DNA of 64,000 nucleotides, from contig JAGWHF010000003.1 in the NCBI GenBank assembly GCA_028866895.1, positions 79,989-143,988 on the forward strand, read 5' to 3'. The first letter of the stretch is position 1, and the number at the start of each line of letters is the position of its first letter. Positions 15,827 through 24,462 of the stretch are shown here, one piece after another. A program made the translations under genes and the position numbers. Below the pieces are notes generated by a model that searched no databases, was not told the DNA's origin, and worked only from the letters and a program-made list of their open reading frames with translations. The stretch comes from Nitrososphaerota archaeon (GTDB taxonomy: Archaea; Thermoproteota; Nitrososphaeria; Nitrososphaerales; Nitrosopumilaceae).

Positions 15827-17866
15827 GTGGCCCGCAGAATACTGGTTCTTCCCTTAATCCTTGTTTTTCTCGCAGCCCTGTTCGCACCAAGATTAAGCGA
15901 GCAGTATTCCCTGCAAGATCAAAAAAGTATGGAGTTAGTAGGAGTCGATGCTGCAAGACTCGAAGGCCTAGAGGGACAGGGAGTCAAGGTTGGAATAATA
16001 GACACCGGTATAGACTACCAACATCCGGATCTTCTTGGCTACGGCCCCTCTGGCAAGATAATAGGCGGATACAACTACATGAACCCTAGCCAGAAGCCCC
16101 TTGATACCGACGGACACGGAACAGAAGTTGCGGGAATAATTGCGGCTGACGGCAAGTTTACAGGGATTGCCCCAAAGGCGAAGCTACTTGCGTACAAGGT
16201 CTCCTCAACAGGCGAGGATGTTTCGTCAAACTTTATCGTCAGCGCCATCAAGCGCGCAATGGAGGACGGAGTCAACGTCATAAACATAAGCCTCGGAGTC
16301 AACAGGACAAACTACATGATCGATGATGCCATTGATCAGGCCGTAAAGCGGGGAATTGTCGTAGTAGTTGCAGCCGGGAATAATGGTCCTCAGAATGATT
16401 CCATAGGGAGCCCTGGGAGGGACTTTAACGCGATTACGGTAGGTGCCTCCTATAACAACGTCACCTCAAGCCTCGTAGCCACGTTCGAGGTTGGAGGAAA
16501 GAAGTACAACGTCCTTCCAATGGTAGGATCCGCAGGACTTCATGGTCCGCTAAAAGGACACATAGTATATGGTGGATACGGCAGGGCAGAGGACCTCAAA
16601 AATATCGACGTGAAAAATTCCATACTCCTAGAGGAGCGCGGAAGTGACGTCAAAGGTCAGAAGGTCTACTTTGCAGAGAAGGAAAAAAACGCTGCAGACC
16701 ATGGTGCAAAGGCACTTGTCATTTTCAATAATGAGACGGGCAACTTCCTTGGTGAACTGGTAGTGCCGAATTCGACGTCGTCGTATGCACCCAGGATTCC
16801 CGTCATTTCCATGTCACAGCAGGACGGCCTTGCACTCAAGTCAAAGATAGATCCTTCCACCATTGGAAGGCTTGACGTCTTTTACCATCCCGATTTTGCT
16901 GCCCCCTTCAGCTCAGAGGGGCCAGTCTCACCATTCTACATAAAGCCGGACCTTGTTGCACCAGGAGTTTTCATCAATTCTACCACCCTTGGAGGAAAGT
17001 ACAACCTCACAAGCGGAACAAGTTTTTCCGCACCCCACGTGGCAGGGGCCGCTGCGATCATCCTTCAAAAGTACCCGTGGATGTCCCCTGCAGATGTGGC
17101 ATCGCTGCTTGTAACTACAACGGATCCCGTAACCGATGCTTATGGAAACCCGTTTCCCATCTCACTTGTAGGCAGTGGACGCCTGAACATTACAAGGGCG
17201 TTGGACTCTAAGATCATCTTCAGTCCACACAGTCTCGTCTTCAACCTAAGTTTGGACAATACGTCCGAGGTAAAGACGCTCCACATCATGACAGTGGACA
17301 GTTCACCAATTCCTAAACTCAGAGTTTCGTTCCATTCCAGCGAACCCGGGCTTTCCTTCTCCTCAACCCAATTTAACGATACGCTCAAAGTAAAAATTTC
17401 ACAAAACAAAGTAAGCGAAGGATCTTACGATGGTTTCCTAATCCTGAGCGACTCCCGTACACAATACCGCATTCCCGTCATAACCCATGTCACCAATGGT
17501 ACCCTCATTGTGCGCCAAAAAAACGGTACCCTATACTTCTCACTCGACTACCCCGGCAGATGGACATATGCTAAAATATTCCTCACGGAGGCAGGCACGG
17601 ACAACACTAAGAGTACCGCAATAACCCCTGACCATGCCAGGTCCCTTGCCGTCTATGAAAAAGGCAACTACTGGATCATTGCCCAGATAGCAAGCTCAAA
17701 CAGGACCGACGAGGCCTACCAGACGGTCATGGTAGGCAAGCCTGCGGAAATAAACCCAATTGACCTACAGAATATCGGCGTACCCTCCAGAGAGGCAGGC
17801 ATCATCTCTGCCATTGCGGTTGCCGTCGTGGCTGCTGGGCTTGGAGCAAGACGCATGAAGTCCTAG
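15827..17866 (+). CDS. secreted subtilisin-like serine protease (S8)
   Basis: This 679-aa protein has an N-terminal signal peptide (residues 1-22, L-V-L-P-L-I-L-V-F-L-A-A-L-F-A). The catalytic triad is Asp59 in I-I-D-T-G-I-D, His97 in D-G-H-G-T-E-V-A-G, and Ser399 in G-T-S-F-S-A-P-H-V-A-G. A protease-associated (PA) type insertion lies between the His and Ser blocks at about 215-360. The C-terminal third is a beta-rich region ending in a transmembrane helix (A-I-A-V-A-V-V-A-A-G-L-G) and a basic A-R-R-M-K-S tail, so the enzyme should be anchored on the cell surface. The start is GTG with a TATA box in leaderless position. It ends by overlapping the convergent pckA by 4 bp. Substrates are unknown; surface-protein turnover or nutrient acquisition are possibilities. 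Confidence 0.88.
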   Translation: MARRILVLPLILVFLAALFAPRLSEQYSLQDQKSMELVGVDAARLEGLEGQGVKVGIIDTGIDYQHPDLLGYGPSGKIIGGYNYMNPSQKPLDTDGHGTEVAGIIAADGKFTGIAPKAKLLAYKVSSTGEDVSSNFIVSAIKRAMEDGVNVINISLGVNRTNYMIDDAIDQAVKRGIVVVVAAGNNGPQNDSIGSPGRDFNAITVGASYNNVTSSLVATFEVGGKKYNVLPMVGSAGLHGPLKGHIVYGGYGRAEDLKNIDVKNSILLEERGSDVKGQKVYFAEKEKNAADHGAKALVIFNNETGNFLGELVVPNSTSSYAPRIPVISMSQQDGLALKSKIDPSTIGRLDVFYHPDFAAPFSSEGPVSPFYIKPDLVAPGVFINSTTLGGKYNLTSGTSFSAPHVAGAAAIILQKYPWMSPADVASLLVTTTDPVTDAYGNPFPISLVGSGRLNITRALDSKIIFSPHSLVFNLSLDNTSEVKTLHIMTVDSSPIPKLRVSFHSSEPGLSFSSTQFNDTLKVKISQNKVSEGSYDGFLILSDSRTQYRIPVITHVTNGTLIVRQKNGTLYFSLDYPGRWTYAKIFLTEAGTDNTKSTAITPDHARSLAVYEKGNYWIIAQIASSNRTDEAYQTVMVGKPAEINPIDLQNIGVPSREAGIISAIAVAVVAAGLGARRMKS

Positions 17867-19479
17867 ACTCTGGGCCCTGCGTCCACTATCTCCCTTGAAA
17901 CACTGCCAAACTTCCTAAAGTTTTCCACGAACATCTGGGCAAGTTTTTTTGCCGAACTGTCATAGGCCTCTTTCTCCGACCAGGTATTGCGCGGGTTAAG
18001 CACTTCGGACGGCACTCCGGGGCATTCCGTAGGCACATCAACGTTGAATACATCATCATGTCTGTACCGGACTCCCTCAAGCTCCCTTGTGAGTGCCGCT
18101 GTCACCATCTTCCTTGTATGAGATATATTCATCCGCTTCCCTATCCCATATGGTCCTCCGGACCACCCCGTGTTAACAAGATACACATTCGTGTTGTGCT
18201 TTGTTATCTTATCTCCAAGAAGTTTTGCATATACTGATGCGTGTCTTGACATAAATGGAGCCCCAAAACACTCCGAGAATGTTGCCCTAGGTTCCGTTAT
18301 GCCCCTCTCCGTCCCCGCCAGCTTGCTTGTATAACCTGACATGAAGTGGTACATCGCACCCTCCTTCGTCAGCTTTGCGATTGGAGGCATCACCCCGAAT
18401 GCATCCGCGGTAAGAAATATTATAACGCCCGGATTCCCGCCCAAGCTTGGTATGACTGCACCCGGTATGTAATCAAGAGGATACGCGGCTCTGGTATTTT
18501 CCGTCAGGCTGCTGTCATTAAAGTTGGGCTCCAGCGACTCCCTATCCACCACGACATTCTCAAGAACGGTCCCAAACTTTATGGCGTCCCAGATTTGCGG
18601 TTCCGCCTCCCTGTTCAGGTTTATGCACTTTGCATAGCATCCTCCTTCGAAATTGAACACACCATTTTCTGACCATCCATGCTCGTCATCACCTATCAAC
18701 ATCCTGTTGGAATCCGCAGACAGCGTAGTCTTGCCTGTGCCAGAAAGTCCAAAGAAGAGGGCGGTATCCCCTTCCCTCCCAATATTTGCCGAGCAGTGCA
18801 TTGGAAATACACCCTTGGCAGGAAGGAAATAATTCATTACTGAAAACATGGCCTTCTTTATCTCACCAGCATATGGTGTACCTCCTATGAGGACGATCTT
18901 CTTGGAATAGTTCAGAATTATGAACACGTCAGACCTTGTACCGTCTACCTCCGGTACAGCCTTGAAATCATTTATGGCAAGGAGCGTGAATTCTGGCTTG
19001 TGTTCCTCAAGTTCCTCCTTTGTAGGCCTAATGAAGAGCTGCCTTACAAAGAGACTTTGCCAGGCATGGTCGGTGATAATCCTAATGGGGAGCCTGTGAT
19101 TCTTATCGGCTCCCACAAAACCGTCAAAGACGAATATATCCTTGTTCTCAATGTGTTTCTTCATCTTCCCAAGCAGATTCTCAAACTTGTTGCTTGGGAA
19201 CGGGTGGTTGATCTTACCCCAGTCTACGGTGTCGTGGGTCATTTCGTCATCAACTATGAACCTGTCGTCAGGTGATCGCCCAGTGTATTTGCCAGTCCTT
19301 ACCGCCACAGCCTTGTTAAGGGTCAGAGTACCCTCATTTTTCTCGATTATAACATCCATCAGATCTTGGACCCGGAGGTTTCTTCGTATGTTCCCAGGCC
19401 TGATGCCGATCTGTTCTAGTTGAGATACTACCAGACGAGTACTGGCCGGTTCCAAATCCTCAATCATTGGATAGACCAT
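17863..19479 (-). CDS. pckA: phosphoenolpyruvate carboxykinase (ATP)
   Basis: This 538-aa enzyme converts oxaloacetate + ATP to PEP + CO2 + ADP and links the TCA/3HP-4HB intermediates to gluconeogenesis. The kinase-1a motif G-L-S-G-T-G-K-T-T-L-S and kinase-2 motif G-D-D-E-H-G-W are both present, along with G-G-T-P-Y-A-G-E-I-K-K and R-T-G-K-Y-T-G-R-S-P-D-D. These define the ATP-dependent family rather than the GTP-dependent one found in many other archaea. Length is normal. It is monocistronic. Confidence 0.95.
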   Translation of the reverse strand: MVYPMIEDLEPASTRLVVSQLEQIGIRPGNIRRNLRVQDLMDVIIEKNEGTLTLNKAVAVRTGKYTGRSPDDRFIVDDEMTHDTVDWGKINHPFPSNKFENLLGKMKKHIENKDIFVFDGFVGADKNHRLPIRIITDHAWQSLFVRQLFIRPTKEELEEHKPEFTLLAINDFKAVPEVDGTRSDVFIILNYSKKIVLIGGTPYAGEIKKAMFSVMNYFLPAKGVFPMHCSANIGREGDTALFFGLSGTGKTTLSADSNRMLIGDDEHGWSENGVFNFEGGCYAKCINLNREAEPQIWDAIKFGTVLENVVVDRESLEPNFNDSSLTENTRAAYPLDYIPGAVIPSLGGNPGVIIFLTADAFGVMPPIAKLTKEGAMYHFMSGYTSKLAGTERGITEPRATFSECFGAPFMSRHASVYAKLLGDKITKHNTNVYLVNTGWSGGPYGIGKRMNISHTRKMVTAALTRELEGVRYRHDDVFNVDVPTECPGVPSEVLNPRNTWSEKEAYDSSAKKLAQMFVENFRKFGSVSREIVDAGPRV

Positions 19480-19567
19480 TTTCTTGCAATTTCCTTATTA
19501 TCTCTTCGGATCATTCATACTAGAACAAGAAACGTATTTATTGTAAAATTCAAGCAGAGACGTCTAC

Positions 19568-19969
19568 ATGCCGATCAACAAGGATGCGCTCGAGTTGAGG
19601 AAGAAAGTTCTAGAAAATAAACCTAGTTTCGTTAGACAGGAAAGCTGGAGATATGCAAGACTTTCAGAGTCATGGAGGAAACCAAAGGGCATAGACAACC
19701 ACCAGAGAAAACAGAAAAAGGGCTGGCCATCACTGGTAAAGATCGGCTACGGTGGGCCAAAGATCGCAAGAGGCCTACATCCATCAGGCTATACTGACAA
19801 TCTGGTTCATAATTTGAAAGATTTAGAGAGGCTCGATCCCAAGACCGATGGCATCAGGTTCGGCCACGGGGTAGGAAAGAGGAAGAGGCTTGAGATAATA
19901 GCCAAGGCAAAGGAGAAGAAGTTCAAGGTTTTCAACGCGAGAGTGTCAACAAGTGGTAGTAAATCTTAA
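19568..19969 (+). CDS. rpl32e: ribosomal protein eL32
   Basis: This 133-aa large-subunit protein is specific to archaea and eukaryotes. The basic segment S-W-R-K-P-K-G-I-D-N and the P-K-I-A-R-G-L-H-P-S-G-Y signature are visible. A TATTTATT box at 19535-19542 lies 25 nt upstream of the ATG, indicating a leaderless transcript. It overlaps eL19 by 17 bp. The pair has its own promoter instead of lying upstream of uL18 in the spc operon. Confidence 0.94.
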   Translation: MPINKDALELRKKVLENKPSFVRQESWRYARLSESWRKPKGIDNHQRKQKKGWPSLVKIGYGGPKIARGLHPSGYTDNLVHNLKDLERLDPKTDGIRFGHGVGKRKRLEIIAKAKEKKFKVFNARVSTSGSKS

Positions 19970-20402
19970 ATCAAAAAGGCGGCTCGTCTCAAGAATCCTC
20001 GGCGTAGGAGCTGACAGGGTGAAATTCGATCCTGCATACCTTGATGATGTGGCGGATGCAATCACGCGAGACAACATCAGGAGTCTCATAACGGCGAATG
20101 TAATCGAGGTCAAGGCAATCAAGGGAACTTCCAAGGGACGCTCTTATTTTAAGAAAGTCCAACACAAAAAACGAAGTAAGAAACAAGGCTCGAAGAAGGG
20201 CAGGAAAGGTGCAAGAATGGGCAAGAAGGAGATTTATGTGAAACGTATAAGGGCCATGCGGCACCAGCTCCATGTCTCCAAGTCAAGGAAGGAAATTACC
20301 AACGATGCATATTGGAAACTTTACAAACAGGTAAGCGGCAACCAAGTGAGAAATCTGGCCCACCTGCGAAGCCTGATAACCGAAGTCAAGTCCAAAAAGT
20401 AA
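19953..20402 (+). CDS. rpl19e: ribosomal protein eL19
   Basis: This 149-aa protein starts at GTG within the end of eL32. It begins M-V-V-N-L-K-S-K-R-R-L-V-S-R-I-L and has the long basic linker K-K-R-S-K-K-Q-G-S-K-K-G-R and the R-A-M-R-H-Q-L helix typical of eL19, which joins the two subunits by an rRNA bridge. Translation is probably coupled to eL32. Confidence 0.94.
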   Translation: MVVNLKSKRRLVSRILGVGADRVKFDPAYLDDVADAITRDNIRSLITANVIEVKAIKGTSKGRSYFKKVQHKKRSKKQGSKKGRKGARMGKKEIYVKRIRAMRHQLHVSKSRKEITNDAYWKLYKQVSGNQVRNLAHLRSLITEVKSKK

Positions 20403-20404
20403 AC

Positions 20405-20701
20405 CTAAAACCTATGAATCAGATCGGGATTTGCGAGCCTTCCATTCCTAATCCGCACACCCTCCCTTTCCAGCATGTTGGTCTTTATCTCCTCTCCCCA
20501 CGCATAACCTCCCACCCTGCCGCTTGACATTATCACACGGTGGCACGGTACAATCACAGGATACGGGTTTTTGTTCATCATCCTTCCGATCGCTCTCTGA
20601 CCATTTTTCAGCCCCACCGCCTTTGCAAGATCCCCATAAGTCGTGACCTTGCCCTTTGGAACCTCCAATAATTTTTTGTAAACCCTTTCCTCCAGTTTCA
20701 T
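20405..20701 (-). CDS. ogt: methylated-DNA-protein cysteine methyltransferase
   Basis: This 98-aa protein corresponds to the C-terminal active-site domain of Ogt/MGMT or to an alkyltransferase-like protein. The acceptor cysteine is Cys53 in V-P-C-H-R-V-I, preceded by the DNA-binding helix-turn-helix with R-A-I-G-R (arginine finger) and N-K-N-P. It lacks the usual N-terminal domain. It would repair O6-alkylguanine by a suicide transfer to Cys53. It overlaps dtdA by 4 bp in one operon. Confidence 0.88.
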   Translation of the reverse strand: MKLEERVYKKLLEVPKGKVTTYGDLAKAVGLKNGQRAIGRMMNKNPYPVIVPCHRVIMSSGRVGGYAWGEEIKTNMLEREGVRIRNGRLANPDLIHRF

Positions 20702-21477
20702 ACCTTCACCAACTCAAGCCCTGCGTTACCTATAAGATCAACCATCTTTTGCTTGCTCCTGGCAAGTCCCCTCCAGTCCACAAGTGCGTGGGTTGCTCCT
20801 TTGTTTCTTTCAAGTATATGTGCAAAGAGAACCTCATCTACCTCCCCTAGCGCATGCCTTGGTACCACGGTCCCAAGTGCAAACTCTCCCTCGATGAGTT
20901 CCCTATTGAATTTCGTGGGATAATGTGTGCCGCCAAAACAAATCGCCACCTGGTGCCTTTCCTCACTGCCTCCTAACTCTCCAACTACTATGTCAGCCAC
21001 GCTCCTACACAAATCCTTGTCATTCCACTCGCTCTGTGTTGTCCCAACCTCTATGAACAGGACAGGCTTTCCAAGGGCCGTGGGCCCGTGATGCGTAGCC
21101 TCTATAGTAATCTCAAACTTTGAAAAATCATCCCTCCTATCCCACAGGTGTCGCATGTATGATTTCTGCAGATGCGGATGCGGTATGGCGACCTGTTTGG
21201 CATACCCCCCAAACAGGGCCTCAGAAAAGTTTCCCGTGCTGTGACATGTTAGCGCTAGCTTCCCGCTTTCAGCCGCATGCTTTGACAAAAAGACGTACCC
21301 CTCATACCTATACCTATCCTCAAGCCAGTCGGCGGAGATTGCAGGGCTTTTTATTATTACCAGATCAAATTTCTTTCCAGTATAGAGACCGTCCCCCCGT
21401 GACTTTAGTCCCTCGGCTATGTAGGATGCCATGTTGTATCCTGCAGGGTCAGACTCGTATGCTACAAGCAACTGCAT
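20698..21477 (-). CDS. dtdA: D-aminoacyl-tRNA deacylase (DtdA/GEK1 family)
   Basis: This 259-aa zinc-dependent hydrolase removes D-amino acids mischarged on tRNA. Characteristic segments are S-K-H-A-A-E-S-G-K-L-A-L-T-C-H-S-T-G-N-F, E-A-T-H-H-G-P-T and the F-G-G-T-H-Y-P-T-K-F motif. The histidines of the last two match the metal site of archaeal/plant DTD2. Length is normal for the family. It is the first gene of the dtdA-ogt unit. Confidence 0.92.
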   Translation of the reverse strand: MQLLVAYESDPAGYNMASYIAEGLKSRGDGLYTGKKFDLVIIKSPAISADWLEDRYRYEGYVFLSKHAAESGKLALTCHSTGNFSEALFGGYAKQVAIPHPHLQKSYMRHLWDRRDDFSKFEITIEATHHGPTALGKPVLFIEVGTTQSEWNDKDLCRSVADIVVGELGGSEERHQVAICFGGTHYPTKFNRELIEGEFALGTVVPRHALGEVDEVLFAHILERNKGATHALVDWRGLARSKQKMVDLIGNAGLELVKV

Positions 21478-21614
21478 GCAATACCGACCAAAATGCCGTT
21501 ATTAAACTAAAATCCTCCCGCCAGACGATCTGTCCTTCCCAAATGGTGTTCTATTTTTTAAACAAACTGATGCTTATTGTACATCCCGGACAAGCTGGTG
21601 GCATAGGAGATCCA

Positions 21615-22193
21615 ATGTCAAGGTACACCATACGGATAGAAAGAAGGATGCCAGAATGCAGGGAGGGCAGATGCGGACATCTCCACGAGATTGCGGTTGA
21701 CCTAAAGCAGAAACAGATAGTCTGCTCCAACCTCTCATGCAGGGAAATGGAGAGTTCCCTTGTAAGGCACATCTTTGTGCCCTATGACGGTTCGGCCTAT
21801 TCCAACCGCGCCTTCGAATTCGCTCTTGACCTGGCAAGAAAATACACGGCCGCGATCACAGTCGGTACGGTGATGTCCGGTTCCACAATCACAGATCCCA
21901 TCACCGATACGGAGGAGTACGGGAAGAAAATCGTCGACAAGGAGAGGCTTGCATCGATTGAGAGACAGTTTGACAAGATCCACCAGCTTGGAGAAAGGTT
22001 TTTGATCCCCGTAAAGACCGAGATATTCATCTCTTCCGTGATTTCCGACTCCATCATAGACTTTGCCAACTCAAACAACGTAGACTTCATAATCATGGGT
22101 ACTAGGGGCAAGGGCGAGAACTGGATGATGATGGGAAGCGTATCAACAGCTGTCTCGCAGAAGGCTCGTGCTGCAGTCCTGCTTATCAAATAA
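21615..22193 (+). CDS. zinc-ribbon + universal stress protein fusion
   Basis: This is a 192-aa protein from the ATG at 21615, which has a GGAGAT Shine-Dalgarno 6 nt upstream. Residues 1-44 hold two C-x4-C pairs (E-C-R-E-G-R-C-G-H and V-C-S-N-L-S-C) that look like a zinc ribbon. Residues 45-192 are a complete UspA domain, starting H-I-F-V-P-Y-D-G-S and ending with the nucleotide-binding type G-T-R-G-K-G...G-S-V-S motif. ATP binding is therefore likely. An in-frame ATG at 21747 would give the Usp domain alone. A TATA-like TTTTTTAAA at about 21555 fits a short leader. The function is stress-related by family only. Confidence 0.82.
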   Translation: MSRYTIRIERRMPECREGRCGHLHEIAVDLKQKQIVCSNLSCREMESSLVRHIFVPYDGSAYSNRAFEFALDLARKYTAAITVGTVMSGSTITDPITDTEEYGKKIVDKERLASIERQFDKIHQLGERFLIPVKTEIFISSVISDSIIDFANSNNVDFIIMGTRGKGENWMMMGSVSTAVSQKARAAVLLIK

Positions 22194-22678
22194 GACTGCA
22201 TGAGGTTCGTTCCAGAAAAGCCGGTTGATAAAACGGTTCTGTTTCAGTGCAGACCTACGCCACAAGTACCCTTGCCTCCAGCGATTCCAGATTAGTGGCC
22301 TTTCTTCTCCCATGTTTCGCCTCCCTGCTTCACCTAAAAGTTATCTTGCATGCCAAAAGCACATTTCACGTCAACCTGCCAAACTTGCAGGCCTTTGCTA
22401 CCATTACAACTGGCCCTCGATTTCCAGCCAAGATTGTTTCTTCCATGCACCCTTTCAATCAGTCCTCACGTATGGAAACATTGGTGGAATTGATGGTTGT
22501 ACATTATGGCTCAAGCCTGAAAACGACTTGGCCATTATGTCATGATGAAGGATTGTCTCAACATGAGGCATAGGTCTTCCTTACGTATCCGACCCCTTGG
22601 CATGATCAGATGATCAACTGGCAAGTAACTCCGTCAGCCAAAATAAGAATTATAAGTACACTTTGGTATTGCCTTTTG
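22194..22678. other. intergenic region upstream of secE
   Basis: This gap is about 480 bp. Two overlapping plus-strand frames of just over 100 codons are present, but neither has recognisable content or a clear start signal. The only firm element is the secE promoter: AATTATAA at 22648-22655, 23 nt before the ATG at 22679. Confidence 0.5.
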
Positions 22679-22858
22679 ATGGTAAATCCAAGACAGATGT
22701 TAAAGGACATGGCAAACACCATGAAGCTTGCAAGGAAGTCCGACAAGGACGACTACATGCAGCACTTGCGATTGGTTGTTCTGGGAATCGCTACCGTTGG
22801 CGGCATCGGTTTCATAATTGAGTTCACATTTGCAGTAATCAACCTAGGACACGGATAG
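22679..22858 (+). CDS. secE: SecE (Sec61-gamma) translocase subunit
   Basis: This 59-aa protein has an amphipathic N-terminal helix (M-L-K-D-M-A-N-T-M-K-L-A-R-K) and one transmembrane helix (V-V-L-G-I-A-T-V-G-G-I-G-F-I-I-E-F), the standard archaeal SecE form. It clamps the SecY pore. The ATG at 22679 is 23 nt from a TATA box, so the mRNA is likely leaderless. It forms an operon with spt5 and uL11, as in other archaea. Confidence 0.9.
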   Translation: MVNPRQMLKDMANTMKLARKSDKDDYMQHLRLVVLGIATVGGIGFIIEFTFAVINLGHG

Positions 22859-22860
22859 GA

Positions 22861-23316
22861 TTGACGCAAGAGATCAAGTCCCACTTCTTTGCGGTAAGGA
22901 CGACCGGGGGCCAGGAGAAAGTCGTCCTAGGCCTTCTGGAAAACAGGATCAAGCTGAAAAAGCTGAACCTCCAGTCAGTCCTCCTCCTTGAGAACCTCAA
23001 GGGTTATGTCATAATAGAAGCAATAGACGCAAACGCTGCGTTTGACGCCCTCCAAGGCATGCGACACATCAGAGGGCAGCTGAGAGGCGAGCTACAGTTC
23101 AAAGATATCGAGGGATACCTAGTCAAGAAATCCACAGTATCTGAACTATCAGTTGACCAGATAGTGGAGATAATCGGCGGTCCCTTCAAGGGCATGAAGG
23201 CCACCATAACCAGGATTGACCACGACAAGGAGGAAGCTACTGTAATCTTACTTGATGCACCGTACCAGTTGCCTGTGACGGTTGATGCCAACTATCTGAA
23301 ACCATCTTCCCAGTAG
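22861..23316 (+). CDS. spt5: transcription elongation factor Spt5 (NusG family)
   Basis: This 151-aa protein starts at TTG two bases after secE. An NGN domain (residues 6-90, F-A-V-R-T-T-G-G-Q-E-K-V-V) is followed by a KOW domain (about 95-145, I-V-E-I-I-G-G-P-F-K-G-M-K-A). It binds the RNA polymerase clamp with Spt4 and closes the DNA channel. The secE-spt5-uL11 order supports the call. Confidence 0.93.
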   Translation: MTQEIKSHFFAVRTTGGQEKVVLGLLENRIKLKKLNLQSVLLLENLKGYVIIEAIDANAAFDALQGMRHIRGQLRGELQFKDIEGYLVKKSTVSELSVDQIVEIIGGPFKGMKATITRIDHDKEEATVILLDAPYQLPVTVDANYLKPSSQ

Positions 23317-23353
23317 GAAGGATTAAATTTACAGGAAAGTGGGAAATGAGATT

Positions 23354-23836
23354 ATGGCAGATGTCCAAACAGTATCCGCACTTGTGACTGGCGGTCAGGC
23401 AAGCGCAGGCCCTCCCTTGGGACCAACATTGGGGCCACTAGGTGTCAACATTCTGCAGATAGTAAATGCCATCAACGAAAAGACAAAGGATTTTGAGGGC
23501 ATGAAGGTGCCTGTCACCGTATCCGTCGACAAAAAGACAAAACAGTGGTCGGTAGATGTCGGAATCCCATCCGCGGCCGCATTGATCCTAAAAGAGGCAG
23601 GCCTCCAGAAGGGCTCCGGAACATCAGGGGCTACTTGGGTTGGGGATATCACTTTGGACTCGGCTGTGAAGGTTGCAAAACTGAAGATAGACTCGTCCTA
23701 CGCCACGGACCCAAAGGCTGCCACAAAGGAAGTAGTAGGTACATGCCTCTGCTTGGGAGTGAAGGTCGATGGGAAGAATCCCAAGGAAGTAACTGCGGAA
23801 ATAACTTCTGGCAAGTGGGACGACAAGTTCAAGTAA
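23354..23836 (+). CDS. rpl11: ribosomal protein uL11
   Basis: This 160-aa protein of the GTPase-associated centre has the N-terminal G-G-Q-A-S-A-G-P-P-L-G-P-T-L-G-P signature and a C-terminal rRNA-binding domain (G-T-C-L-C-L-G-V-K-V-D-G). The ATG at 23354 (M-A-D-V-Q) is preferred over the GTG five codons upstream. It is the third gene of the secE-spt5-uL11 unit. Confidence 0.95.
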   Translation: MADVQTVSALVTGGQASAGPPLGPTLGPLGVNILQIVNAINEKTKDFEGMKVPVTVSVDKKTKQWSVDVGIPSAAALILKEAGLQKGSGTSGATWVGDITLDSAVKVAKLKIDSSYATDPKAATKEVVGTCLCLGVKVDGKNPKEVTAEITSGKWDDKFK

Positions 23837-23837
23837 T

Positions 23838-24296
23838 TTATTCTACAAGAGCATAGACAGGATCTTTCTCGGTTCTCTGTAGCTCTACAAAGGTTTCCGT
23901 ATTCTGAATTCCTTCTATCTTCCCTATCTTCTCGATTGCTACTGTGTGCAATTCCTCCAAGTTCTTCGAGCGTAGTGTGATGAGTATGTCAAATCTTCCT
24001 GTGACCTCGGAGATCTCAATCACCTCAGGAGTCCTCATCAGTGCTTTGTGAATGGGGTCCTTGAGTTTGGGATCCCTGTTGATCCCCATCGTGGCACGCA
24101 CTCCAATCCCTATAAGGGATTCATCCACGATTATCGTGAATTTCCTTATCAGTTTCTTTTTTACCAGCCTCTTTATCCTGCTGTACAACACAGAAGTGTT
24201 AATTCCAAGTTTTTTCGAGAGGTTTGGAACCGAGATGCTTCCGTCACGGCTAAGTTCGGTTATTATTTTCATGTCCAGTTCGTCAAATTTGTGCAA
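23838..24296 (-). CDS. Lrp/AsnC-family transcriptional regulator
   Basis: This 152-aa protein has an N-terminal helix-turn-helix (residues 5-55, L-D-M-K-I-I-T-E-L-S-R-D-G-S-I-S) and a C-terminal RAM domain (about 68-150). Such proteins form octamers that sense amino acids. The start is a TTG at 24296, 25-29 nt from TTTATTAAATAG on the minus strand. It diverges from rpl1 and converges on rpl11, so it could regulate the ribosomal-protein cluster, but its target is unknown. Confidence 0.9.
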   Translation of the reverse strand: MHKFDELDMKIITELSRDGSISVPNLSKKLGINTSVLYSRIKRLVKKKLIRKFTIIVDESLIGIGVRATMGINRDPKLKDPIHKALMRTPEVIEISEVTGRFDILITLRSKNLEELHTVAIEKIGKIEGIQNTETFVELQRTEKDPVYALVE

Positions 24297-24430
24297 GTTT
24301 GCGACTACTTTTTGTTACTATTTAATAAATGTAAGTTCTATTGTCTAAAACTGCTGTTCTTACATCATAACGCAAATAAGATGAAATTTTTAGATCTCAT
24401 GAGATTACGAACAATTCCTCCTCTAAACGA

Positions 24431-24438
24431 TTTTAAAT
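24431..24438 (+). promoter_or_regulatory. TATA box of the uL1-uL10 operon
   Basis: TTTTAAAT lies 24 nt before the ATG of uL1 at 24463. This places the transcription start at or next to the start codon (leaderless). Confidence 0.65.
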
Positions 24439-24462
24439 AGGCACTCAGAAAGCCCATTCGTA

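Noticed and set aside
21120-21614. Long upstream extension of the zinc-ribbon/Usp frame
   Set aside because: It runs opposite dtdA and has no coding character; the start at 21615 has a Shine-Dalgarno and begins the Cys-rich domain.
22225-22573. Overlapping 106- and 108-codon plus-strand frames upstream of secE
   Set aside because: No recognisable protein features and no start signals; probably chance open frames in moderate-GC DNA.
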